From: Reyranella sp. CPCC 100927 | Lineage (GTDB): Bacteria > Pseudomonadota > Alphaproteobacteria > Reyranellales > Reyranellaceae | DNA: 64,000 nucleotides | Direction: 5' to 3' | NCBI RefSeq assembly: GCF_007859315.1 | Contig: NZ_VOHA01000007.1 | Span: forward strand, 1 to 64,000 | Part shown: positions 55,670-63,229 of the stretch, piece after piece | How the letters are laid out: every line of letters starts with the position of its first letter | Position numbering within the stretch: the stretch's first letter is position 1 | Notes under the pieces: model-generated | The model's database searches: none | What the model saw: the letters and a program-made list of their open reading frames with translations, nothing else | Told to the model about the DNA's origin: nothing | Translations under genes and position numbers: made by a program

Positions 55670-57486
55670 AGGCGGTGAACGACTTCGTCGTCAAGTTCGC
55701 CAACGTCAACGGATCGGGCTCGGCTTCGGCCAACGAACTGTTTGCCCGTTCCATCCTGCGCATGGGCGTGCCGGTCAGCCCGCGTAACATCTTCCCGTCC
55801 AACATCCAGGGCCTGCCGACCTGGTACGAGGTGCGGGTGACCGAGAACGGCTACCTTGGCCGGCGCGGCGGTGTCGACCTGATGGTGGCGATGAACCCGC
55901 AGACCTGGGCCGAGGATCTCAAGGAGATCGAGCCCGGCGGCTACCTGTTCTACGATGCCACCAAGCCGATGCCGCCCTCGATGTTCCGGCCGGACATCAA
56001 TGTGGTGGGCGTGCCGCTGACGGCGATCTGCAACGCCACCTACACCGATGCACGCCAGCGCCAGCTGTTCAAGAACATCATCTATGTCGGTGCGCTCAGC
56101 GTGCTGCTCGACATCGATCCCAAGGAGATCGAGCGTCTCTTTGGCGAGCAGTACAAGGGCAAGGAAAAGCTGCTCGACAGCAACATCAAGGCCCTGAACC
56201 TGGGCCGCGACTGGGTGTTGAAGAACATGGATCCGTCGGCGGTGGCGTTGAAGGTGCGCCGCGCCGACGCCGTCGGCAACCGGATCTTCGTCGAAGGCAA
56301 CAACGCCGCGGCGCTGGGTTGCGTCTATGGCGGTGCCACCGTGTGCGCCTGGTATCCGATCACACCAAGCTCGTCCTTGGCCGAGGCGTTCCAGTCGCAC
56401 TGCCGGCGCCTGCGCCACGACAAGGAGACCGGCAAGGCCAAGTATGCCGTCATCCAGGCCGAGGATGAGCTGGCCTCGATCGGCATGGTGATCGGCGCCG
56501 GCTGGAACGGCGCCCGCGCCTTCACCTCGACCTCGGGGCCGGGCATCTCGCTGATGACTGAGTTCATCGGTCTGGCCTATTTCGCCGAGATTCCGGCGGT
56601 GATCATCAACGTGCAGCGCGGCGGTCCCTCGACCGGCATGCCCACCCGCACCCAGCAGGCCGACATCCTGTCGTGTGCGCTCGCCTCCAACGGTGACACG
56701 CGCCACGTAATGCTGTTCCCCGAAGACCCGAAAGAGTGTTTCGACTTCGGGGCGACGGCGCTGGATCTCGCCGACCGCCTGCAGACACCGGTCTTCGTCA
56801 TGACCGACCTCGATATCGGCATGAACCATCGCTTGTGCGCGCCGTTCGAATGGGACGACTCCAGGGCTTATGACCGCGGCAAGGTGATGACGGCAGAAGA
56901 TCTGCAAGCGGCCAGCGCCAAGTTCGGCCGCTATCTCGACGTCGATGGCGATGGCATCCCGTTCCGGACCTATCCCGGCACGCACCCGACCAAGGGCTCG
57001 TTCTTCACCCGCGGCACCACCAAGGACCGCTACGCCAAATACAGTGAGGAAGGGCCGGTCTACGTCGACAACATGGAGCGCCTGGTCCGCAAGTTCGAGA
57101 CCGCCAAGAACATCGCGCCGCAGCCTGTCCTGCGGCCGGCGAAGGCGGCGACCCGGACCGGCGTGATCTATTTCGGCTCCACCAGCCCGGCGATGGCCGA
57201 GGCCCTGGACCGGCTGGAAGAGCAGGGCGTGCACATGAATGCCCTGCGGTTGCGTGCCTATCCGTTAAGCCCGGTCGTCGCCGACTTTGTCGAGGACCAC
57301 GACACGGTGTTCCTGGTCGAGCAGAACCGCGACGGCCAGCTGCGCATGTTGCTGCTGAGCGACCTCGGTGCCGATCCGCGCAAGATCGTGCCCATCCTGC
57401 ACTATGACGGCACGCCGATCACGGCGCGCTTCATCACCGATGCCATTCAAGGCCACCTGGCGCCCAAGCGCCTGGCGGCGGAGTAG
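55654..57486 (+). CDS. korA: 2-oxoacid:ferredoxin oxidoreductase, fused gamma-alpha subunit (KorA-like)
   Basis: This 610-residue protein carries a gamma domain first (about residues 10-180, FANVNGSGSASANELFARSIL, RRGGVDLMVAMNP), then the alpha domain with YPITPSSSLAEAF, QAEDELASIGMVIGAGWNGARAFTSTSGPG and QRGGPSTGMPTRTQQAD. These are hallmarks of 2-oxoglutarate- or pyruvate-type oxidoreductases. The enzyme decarboxylates a 2-oxoacid to an acyl-CoA using low-potential electrons. The preference for 2-oxoglutarate is inferred. Confidence 0.92.
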   Translation: MPQKLEAVNDFVVKFANVNGSGSASANELFARSILRMGVPVSPRNIFPSNIQGLPTWYEVRVTENGYLGRRGGVDLMVAMNPQTWAEDLKEIEPGGYLFYDATKPMPPSMFRPDINVVGVPLTAICNATYTDARQRQLFKNIIYVGALSVLLDIDPKEIERLFGEQYKGKEKLLDSNIKALNLGRDWVLKNMDPSAVALKVRRADAVGNRIFVEGNNAAALGCVYGGATVCAWYPITPSSSLAEAFQSHCRRLRHDKETGKAKYAVIQAEDELASIGMVIGAGWNGARAFTSTSGPGISLMTEFIGLAYFAEIPAVIINVQRGGPSTGMPTRTQQADILSCALASNGDTRHVMLFPEDPKECFDFGATALDLADRLQTPVFVMTDLDIGMNHRLCAPFEWDDSRAYDRGKVMTAEDLQAASAKFGRYLDVDGDGIPFRTYPGTHPTKGSFFTRGTTKDRYAKYSEEGPVYVDNMERLVRKFETAKNIAPQPVLRPAKAATRTGVIYFGSTSPAMAEALDRLEEQGVHMNALRLRAYPLSPVVADFVEDHDTVFLVEQNRDGQLRMLLLSDLGADPRKIVPILHYDGTPITARFITDAIQGHLAPKRLAAE

Positions 57487-57502
57487 GGTTGCGGAGTCCA
57501 CG

Positions 57503-58558
57503 ATGACCTACATCACCAAGCCCAAGCTGCATCATCCCTCCCTGCAGCGGAACAAGGCGGGCTACACGCGGCGCGACTATGAAGGATCGGTGTCGACCTT
57601 GTGCGCCGGCTGCGGTCACGACTCGATCAGTGCCGCCATCATCCAGGCCTGCTACGAACTCGACATCCAGCCGCACCAGATCGCCAAGCTGTCGGGCATC
57701 GGCTGCTCGTCGAAGACACCGACCTACTTCCTCGGCCATAGCCACGGCTTCAATACCGTGCATGGGCGCATGCCGTCGGTCATGACCGGTGCCAATCTCG
57801 CCAACCGCGACCTGGTCTATATGGGTGTGTCGGGCGACGGTGATTCGGCCTCGATCGGGTTGGGCCAGTTCGCCCACATCATGCGCCGCGGCGTGAACAT
57901 GATGTACATCGTCATGAACAATGGCGTGTACGGCCTGACCAAGGGCCAGTTCTCGGCGACGGCCGACCGCGGTTCGGTCAGCAAGAAGGGCGCCGCCAAT
58001 TCCGACTCGTCGATCGACATGGTGTCGCTGGCGATCCTGATGGGCGCTACCTTCGTGGCCCGCAGCTTCTCCGGCGACAAGCAGCAGCTCGTGCCGCTGA
58101 TCAAGGCCGCCATCGATCACAAGGGCGCGGCGTTCCTCGACGTGATCAGCCCGTGCGTCGCCTTCAACAACCATGCCGGCTCGACCAAGAGCTACGAGTA
58201 TGTGCGCCAGCACAACGAGGCGGTGAACCGGCTGGATTTCATCGAGACCCGCGAGGAGATCACGACGCAGTACGATCCCGGCACGATGCAGGAGGTGCAG
58301 CAGCACGACGGCTCGCTGCTGCGGCTGCGTAAGCTGGCGCCGGACTATGATCCCTGCGACAAGATCGCGGCCATGCAGTACATCCAGGCCGCCGAAGCCG
58401 CCGGCGAGGTGGCCACCGGCCTGCTCTATGTCGAGCCGATGCCGAAGGATCTGCACACCAACTTCAACACCGTCGACAAGCCGCTCAACCAGCTCAACGC
58501 ACCGGACCTGTGTCCCGGCACGGCGGCGCTCGACAAGATCAACGCCTCGCTGCGCTAA
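57503..58558 (+). CDS. korB: 2-oxoacid:ferredoxin oxidoreductase, beta subunit (KorB-like)
   Basis: This 351-residue subunit binds thiamine pyrophosphate (SGDGDSASIGLGQFAHIMRRGVN) and a [4Fe-4S] cluster through cysteines in TLCAGCGHD, GIGCSSK and SPCVAF. It pairs with the gamma-alpha fusion upstream (16-base gap). Reaction: 2-oxoacid + CoA to acyl-CoA + CO2 with reduction of a ferredoxin, reversible in principle. Length and motifs are complete. The MTYITKPKLHHP start is chosen at ATG 57503. Confidence 0.93.
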   Translation: MTYITKPKLHHPSLQRNKAGYTRRDYEGSVSTLCAGCGHDSISAAIIQACYELDIQPHQIAKLSGIGCSSKTPTYFLGHSHGFNTVHGRMPSVMTGANLANRDLVYMGVSGDGDSASIGLGQFAHIMRRGVNMMYIVMNNGVYGLTKGQFSATADRGSVSKKGAANSDSSIDMVSLAILMGATFVARSFSGDKQQLVPLIKAAIDHKGAAFLDVISPCVAFNNHAGSTKSYEYVRQHNEAVNRLDFIETREEITTQYDPGTMQEVQQHDGSLLRLRKLAPDYDPCDKIAAMQYIQAAEAAGEVATGLLYVEPMPKDLHTNFNTVDKPLNQLNAPDLCPGTAALDKINASLR

Positions 58559-58595
58559 CGCTGCGTGCATCAGTCCAACCCGTGAGGCACCGGTC

Positions 58596-59009
58596 ATGAC
58601 GATCCCGCGCCGCACGGTGGCTGGTATTGCGCTTGTCCTGATGATGGGCGCCTGCGCCACGGCACCGCCGTGTCCGGCACCGGCAAAATCGGCGACCCAG
58701 GTCGACCTGTACTTCGGCCGCGATATCGGCGGTCGGGCCGAGGTGTCGGAGGCGCAGTGGACGCGGTTTGTCGACGAGGAAGTGACACCGCGGTTCCCGG
58801 CAGGCCTGACCGTGACGGATGCACGGGGGCAGTATCGCGACACCCAGACCGGCAAGATCGATCGCGAGCGCAGCAAGCGGCTGACCGTGCTTGTCGATGA
58901 CCTGGCGGCATCACGACCCAAGTTCGAGGCCATCGCCACTGCCTATAAGCAGCGGTTCAAGCAGCAGTCCGTTCTGAAGATCGAAGCACCGATCTGCGCC
59001 GCCTTCTAA
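58596..59009 (+). CDS. DUF3574-like small lipoprotein
   Basis: This 137-residue protein has a lipoprotein signal with lipobox MGAC near residue 20. The mature domain (VDLYFGRDI..., VTPRFPAGLTVTDARGQYRD, FEAIATAYKQRFKQQSVLKI) resembles DUF3574 proteins of unknown role. It begins 37 bases after korB, in a different context, so any functional link is unclear. Confidence 0.72.
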   Translation: MTIPRRTVAGIALVLMMGACATAPPCPAPAKSATQVDLYFGRDIGGRAEVSEAQWTRFVDEEVTPRFPAGLTVTDARGQYRDTQTGKIDRERSKRLTVLVDDLAASRPKFEAIATAYKQRFKQQSVLKIEAPICAAF

Positions 59010-59063
59010 ACCTGGAGCTACCGCCGGCCGCCGATACCAGCAGGGATGTCGACGCCCTAATGG

Positions 59064-59108
59064 TGTCAAGGAATTCTTGACAAACGCTATGTCAAGGAAT
59101 ACCTGACA
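59064..59108. promoter_or_regulatory. tandem 19-base operator-like inverted repeats
   Basis: Two sites of the form TGTCAAGgaatnCTTGACA are present. The first, 59064-59082, is a near-perfect inverted repeat with seven-base arms. The second, 59090-59108, differs in the right arm (CCTGACA). Their centres are 26 bases apart. TTGACA within the first also resembles a -35 box. They lie just upstream of a gene whose product has a C-terminal helix-turn-helix, so autoregulation is a natural hypothesis. Confidence 0.7.
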
Positions 59109-59126
59109 AATTCTGGAGGGCCTATC

Positions 59127-59474
59127 ATGTTCAAGTTCTCCCGCCAGAAACGGCTGTACTGTTCATTTTGCCGCAAACCAGAGAAACAGGTCGCGAAGCT
59201 CATCGCCGGTCCAGGTGTCTACATCTGCGACGCGTGCGTCGGGTTGTGTAATGACATTCTGGGTAACCGACCGACGCCCGGGTTTGCCGGGTGGGACTCG
59301 CTCAGCGATGACCAGTTGCTTGCGGCTCTGCCACCATCGGAGACCATGGTGGACAGCACGCGGGCCGTGCTTCAGACGCAGGTCGAGGTTTTGCGACAGC
59401 GGGGTATCAGCTGGGCCGCCATTGGAGAAGCGCTGGGCATTTCACGTCAGGCGGCGTGGGAGCGCTTTTCCTGA
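59127..59474 (+). CDS. ClpX-type C4 zinc-finger protein with C-terminal helix-turn-helix
   Basis: This 115-residue protein starts with the zinc-finger of the ClpX N-terminal domain: C12-S-F-C15 and C34-D-A-C37 with [10 protein letters not shown] between them. After a linker (about 50-90) it ends with an HTH-like segment [23 protein letters not shown] (residues 93-115). There is no AAA+ ATPase part, so it is not ClpX. GGAGGG precedes the ATG. It may be a transcription factor using a ClpX-like finger for dimerisation or protein contacts. Confidence 0.82.
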   Translation: MFKFSRQKRLYCSFCRKPEKQVAKLIAGPGVYICDACVGLCNDILGNRPTPGFAGWDSLSDDQLLAALPPSETMVDSTRAVLQTQVEVLRQRGISWAAIGEALGISRQAAWERFS

Positions 59475-59681
59475 GGGGGCGAGCCCATGACGGGCGGATC
59501 GCCGTGGTGTCGCAAGCGTAAGGTTCGTTGCGCAGCGTCGGGAAACCGCTGCGCATGTTGTCTCAGAATGATCGCGTGCTGGCAGCCCAGCGGTGGGTAG
59601 GCTACGCTTTTCGCGCGTCCATCGGGTGGGACCGGACCAGGCATGGACGCATACTCAGACCACGTGTGGGAGGGCATGACC

Positions 59682-60110
59682 ATGGCGGACGCGTACAAAG
59701 GGAAATGCTTTTGCGGCAACGTCGAGTTCGAGGTCAGCGGATCGCCCGTATTGATGGGCTATTGCCATTGCAAGGATTGCACTGGCTGGTTGGGCGCACC
59801 CATCCATGCCTTCAGCCTGTGGCCGAAGGATACTGTGAAAGTCACCAAGGGCGAGTCGGGCGTCGGCACTTTCAACAAGACCGAGAACTCGTACCGGAAG
59901 TTCTGCAAGAACTGCGGCGGCACGCTGATGGTTGATCATCCCGGCATGGGGGTGGTCGATGTGCCGCCGGCCGTCGTGGACGGCCTCAAGCATGTGCCGG
60001 CGGCGCACGTCTTCTACGCTACCAAGACGATCTCGATGAAGGACGGGCTGCCGAAGTTCAAGGATCTGCCCGCCCAGAACGGCGGGTCCGGCGAGACGCT
60101 GCCGGACTGA
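59682..60110 (+). CDS. GFA-family zinc protein (glutathione-dependent formaldehyde-activating type)
   Basis: This 142-residue protein has the Mss4-like GFA zinc sites: C9-F-C11-G, C28-H-C30-K-D-C33 and C75-K-N-C78-G. Some members bind glutathione and formaldehyde, but most of the family has no proven role. The ATG at 59682 has GGAGGG at a suitable distance. ATG 59676 or 59643 are alternatives. Confidence 0.87.
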   Translation: MADAYKGKCFCGNVEFEVSGSPVLMGYCHCKDCTGWLGAPIHAFSLWPKDTVKVTKGESGVGTFNKTENSYRKFCKNCGGTLMVDHPGMGVVDVPPAVVDGLKHVPAAHVFYATKTISMKDGLPKFKDLPAQNGGSGETLPD

Positions 60111-60275
60111 CAGGGCGATCGTCTCGCATGACCGCGCGCCGCCAGGCCGTGGCGCGCGGTTCGAGCCCATGTCGGATGCAAACCAGTCATACTGTCGTGG
60201 CCGAACATCGGCGTCCCATGCCGGGTCCGGACGTGACAGTATGGCGGCCGCATCACCGCTCGAGGAGAGACCGGC

Positions 60276-61064
60276 ATGGAATCGCGGATGGATGGCCGCG
60301 TTGCGCTGATCACCGGCGCGAGCATGGGATTGGGCAGGGCCATGGCGCTGAAGTTCGCGGCCGCGGGCGCGAACGTGGCGTTGCTGGCACGTCGGCCAGA
60401 TGTGCTGGCCGAAGCCAAGGCCGAAATCGGCAAGGCCGGCACGAAGGTCGAGGCCTATAGCTGCGATGTGTCCGACAAGGCGGCGCTGGAGACGACGTGG
60501 GCGAAAGTGGTCGCCGACTTCGGCCAGGTCGACGTGCTGGTGAACAACGCCGGCGCCTCGGCGGCCAAGCCGTTCGAGAGCGTGACCGACGCTGAGTGGG
60601 AGGCCGACTTTGCGATCAAGGTCTGGCCGGCGATCCGCCTTTGCCGCCTGGCCTTCCCCGGCATGAAGCAGCGGCGCTGGGGCCGCATCATCAACGTGCT
60701 GAACACACATGCCAAGGCGCCGGCTGCCAACTCGGCGCCGACCAGCGTCTCGCGCGCCGCCGGCCTGGCGCTCACCAAGGTGCTGGCCAACGAAGGGGCC
60801 GAGCACAACGTGCTGGTCAACGCGTTGCTGGTCGGCCTCATCGACAGCGACCAGTGGATGCGTCGCTATAAGCAGAACCCCGGCACCAACACGTCGTACA
60901 AGGACTTCCTCGACGAATTCGCCAAGGCGCGCGGCCTTCGCATCGGCCGCATGGGCGAGGCGGAAGAGTTCGCCAACGCCGCCTGCTTCCTGGCGTCGAA
61001 CTCGGGCTCCTACATCAATGGCGTGGCGATCAACGTCGATGGCGGCATGTCGCCCGTGGTGTAG
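60276..61064 (+). CDS. SDR-fold protein lacking the catalytic YxxxK
   Basis: This 262-residue protein keeps the nucleotide-binding motif TGASMGLGRAMALKF and NNAGASAA, but the YxxxK site is T156-S-V-S-R160 and the catalytic serine position reads L-N-T. Classical hydride transfer is therefore unlikely. Ending GVAINVDGGMSPVV is normal for the family. GAGGAGAG precedes the ATG. It is followed after 74 bases by a TfdA-type dioxygenase, so it may be a non-catalytic or unusual partner. Confidence 0.85.
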   Translation: MESRMDGRVALITGASMGLGRAMALKFAAAGANVALLARRPDVLAEAKAEIGKAGTKVEAYSCDVSDKAALETTWAKVVADFGQVDVLVNNAGASAAKPFESVTDAEWEADFAIKVWPAIRLCRLAFPGMKQRRWGRIINVLNTHAKAPAANSAPTSVSRAAGLALTKVLANEGAEHNVLVNALLVGLIDSDQWMRRYKQNPGTNTSYKDFLDEFAKARGLRIGRMGEAEEFANAACFLASNSGSYINGVAINVDGGMSPVV

Positions 61065-61138
61065 CCGATCAGACCCTCCCCGTTGTCGCGCCCGCCAGGT
61101 CAGCATAACCTGTCGCCAACAAGAGATCGGAGGAAGTC

Positions 61139-62035
61139 ATGCCCGTCATCGTCAATCCGATCACCGAAAGCTTCGCCGCCGAGATCGGCGGGCTCGATCT
61201 GCGCCGGCCCGTGGAGCGCGGCGACCTGCAGGTGATCGAGGACGCCTTCAACCGCTTTTCAGTCCTGATCTTCGTCGAGCAGGATCTGACCGATCAGCAG
61301 CAGGTCGATTTCAGCCTCAGTTTCGGCCCGCTCGAAACCAGCATGGGCACCATCCGCAAGGATACCCGGCAGCGGCTGCGCCCCGACCTGGCCGACGTCT
61401 CGAACCTGGATGAGAACAACGAGGTGCTGAAAGCCGACGATCGGCGCCGCATGTTCAACCTCGGCAACCAGCTGTGGCACACCGACAGTTCCTTCAAGCG
61501 CGTGCCGGCCAAGTGCTCGCTGCTCTATGCCAAGGCCATTCCGCCGATCGGCGGCTTCACCGAGTTCGCCGACCTGCGCGCGGCCTATGACGCCCTGCCG
61601 GATGACATGAAGCGCCGGCTCGAAGGGCTGGTGGCCGAGCATTCGATCTTCGTCTCGCGCGCCAAGACCGGCTACGGCAACTTCAGCCAGGAGGAGTACG
61701 ACCAGCTGCCGCCGGTGCCGCAGGTGGTCGTGCGCACCCACGCCGGCTCCAAGCGCAAGACGCTGTACCTGGCCTCGCACGCCGGGCGCATCCTCAACAT
61801 GGACGAGGGCGAAGGCCGGACACTGCTGGCCGACCTGATCCGCCACGCTACACAGCGGCAATTCGTCTACACCCATCGTTATCGGGTCGGCGACCTTGTG
61901 ATGTGGGACGACCGTTGCACCATGCACCGCGGCCGGCCGTTCGACGATCTGGCCTATAAGCGCAGCCTGCAGCGCACGACCGTGGCCGATGTCGCGCCGA
62001 CGGTGGAGCAGGAGGGCATCCGCCTCGTCGCGTGA
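61139..62035 (+). CDS. TauD/TfdA-family Fe(II)/2-oxoglutarate dioxygenase (copy 2)
   Basis: This 298-residue enzyme is a paralogue of the gene at 26947. Ligands are LWHTDSSF, DRCTMHRG and LQRTTVADV for the oxoglutarate Arg. Long segments such as RRRMFNLGN match the first copy. ATCGGAGGAAGTC precedes the ATG. Substrate unknown. It probably hydroxylates a carboxylate-bearing aromatic or organosulfonate compound. Confidence 0.9.
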   Translation: MPVIVNPITESFAAEIGGLDLRRPVERGDLQVIEDAFNRFSVLIFVEQDLTDQQQVDFSLSFGPLETSMGTIRKDTRQRLRPDLADVSNLDENNEVLKADDRRRMFNLGNQLWHTDSSFKRVPAKCSLLYAKAIPPIGGFTEFADLRAAYDALPDDMKRRLEGLVAEHSIFVSRAKTGYGNFSQEEYDQLPPVPQVVVRTHAGSKRKTLYLASHAGRILNMDEGEGRTLLADLIRHATQRQFVYTHRYRVGDLVMWDDRCTMHRGRPFDDLAYKRSLQRTTVADVAPTVEQEGIRLVA

Positions 62036-62055
62036 CGTCTCTCTGCCGGGCATCC

Positions 62056-62493
62056 ATGGCGGACGATCGTTCAAGCCATCGCACCCCTGAGCGGCAGCGA
62101 CAGGTGGATCTGGAACTGCGTGACCGGCTCGACCGCCGGCCGTTCGGCGCCGACTTGGCGACTGCGCTATGGTCGGCGCTGATGCGCCAGTCGCCGGGCA
62201 AGGGTGTGATCGTCGATTTTCACCGCGACTTCTGCGGTCAGGGCCTGATCCGCACCAGCGACGGCGTCATGCTGTGCGATATCCAGGATGCCGGCGCATT
62301 CACGGGGCCGGCCATCGCGGCCTGGCGGCAGCAGGAGACCTTCGTCGACTTCTTTGCCCGGCAGTCGGACTTCACCTGCAGCGGCTGGGATCCGGCTGAA
62401 CCGGTGTTCGCCACTGACGATGCGTGGTACCGCAACAACCAGCGCCTGACACGCGCGGTCCTCGAGACGTTCCTGGGACGCCGCCGGCGCTGA
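62056..62493 (+). CDS. hypothetical protein downstream of dioxygenase
   Basis: I do not recognise this 145-residue protein. It is soluble, with charged N-terminus (MADDRSSHRTPERQRQVDLEL) and a conserved-looking middle (GKGVIVDFHRDFCGQGLIRTSDGVMLCDIQDAGAF). A GTG at 62032 overlapping the dioxygenase stop (GTGA) is an alternative start and would couple translation. Its position suggests a role linked to the dioxygenase. Confidence 0.6.
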   Translation: MADDRSSHRTPERQRQVDLELRDRLDRRPFGADLATALWSALMRQSPGKGVIVDFHRDFCGQGLIRTSDGVMLCDIQDAGAFTGPAIAAWRQQETFVDFFARQSDFTCSGWDPAEPVFATDDAWYRNNQRLTRAVLETFLGRRRR

Positions 62494-62599
62494 CGGTCGG
62501 CGGCCGCGCACCGTCCGTCCGCAAGCGTCCTACTGCGCTGACAGGGCCGATTTGCGCAATGACCGAGGAAGAATGCTACGGTCATGCCTGGAGGCTGTG

Positions 62600-63133
62600 A
62601 TGGATATCAGCAAAATTCCGACCGGCAGGACGCCGCCCTGGGACGTCAATGCGGTCATCGAGGTGCCGCAAGGCGGGGAGCCGGTGAAGTACGAGATGGA
62701 CAAGGTGTCGGGCGCGATGTTCGTCGATCGCTTCCTGCACACCGCCATGTTTTATCCCGGCAACTATGGCTTCATTCCGCACACCCTGTCGGGGGACGGC
62801 GATCCGGTCGATGTGCTGGTGGTCGGGCAGGTGCCGGTGGTGCCCGGCGCCGTCATCCGTTGCCGGCCCATCGGCGGGCTGATGATGGAAGACGAGGCGG
62901 GGCCGGATGAAAAACTGATCGCCGTGCCGGTCGACGTGTTGCACCCGTTCTACACCGGCGTCACCAGTCATGAGCAGCTGCCGCAGATCCTGCGCGACCA
63001 GGTCGCGCATTTCTTCCAGCACTACAAGGACCTGGAAAAAGGCAAGTGGGTGACCATCGCGCGCTGGGTCGATGCCGAGGCGGCCGCCAGGATGATCACC
63101 GACGGTATCGCCCGGGCACAGGCGGCGGGCTGA
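62600..63133 (+). CDS. ppa: inorganic pyrophosphatase
   Basis: This 177-residue family I soluble pyrophosphatase hydrolyses pyrophosphate to drive biosynthesis. The active-site Asp/Glu residues are in DGDPVDVLVV, EDEAGPDEKLI and VPVDVLHPF. The start at ATG 62600 follows TGGAGGCTGTG and gives MDISKIPTGRTPPW, typical of alphaproteobacterial PPases. Longer frame back to 62552 is not needed. Confidence 0.95.
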   Translation: MDISKIPTGRTPPWDVNAVIEVPQGGEPVKYEMDKVSGAMFVDRFLHTAMFYPGNYGFIPHTLSGDGDPVDVLVVGQVPVVPGAVIRCRPIGGLMMEDEAGPDEKLIAVPVDVLHPFYTGVTSHEQLPQILRDQVAHFFQHYKDLEKGKWVTIARWVDAEAAARMITDGIARAQAAG

Positions 63134-63138
63134 GGATT

Positions 63139-63223
63139 GTCATCCCGAGCGCAGCGAGGGATCTCCCCCCGAGGACGCACGGTGCGTCAATCGAGGGAGA
63201 TCCCTCGCTGCGCTCGGGATGAC
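63139..63223. repeat. dispersed inverted repeat with perfect 29-base arms
   Basis: GTCATCCCGAGCGCAGCGAGGGATCTCCC at 63139-63167 is the exact reverse complement of 63195-63223, with a 27-base loop that also pairs in part (GACGCACGGTGCGTC). It lies between ppa and the convergent uronate-dehydrogenase-like gene and is the best-preserved copy of the family in the window. Confidence 0.9.
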
Positions 63224-63229
63224 GAGTTC

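Noticed and set aside
59064-59108. Two-repeat CRISPR-like array
   Set aside because: Only two 19-base dyads seven bases apart, with no spacers of CRISPR size and no cas genes. An operator explains them better.
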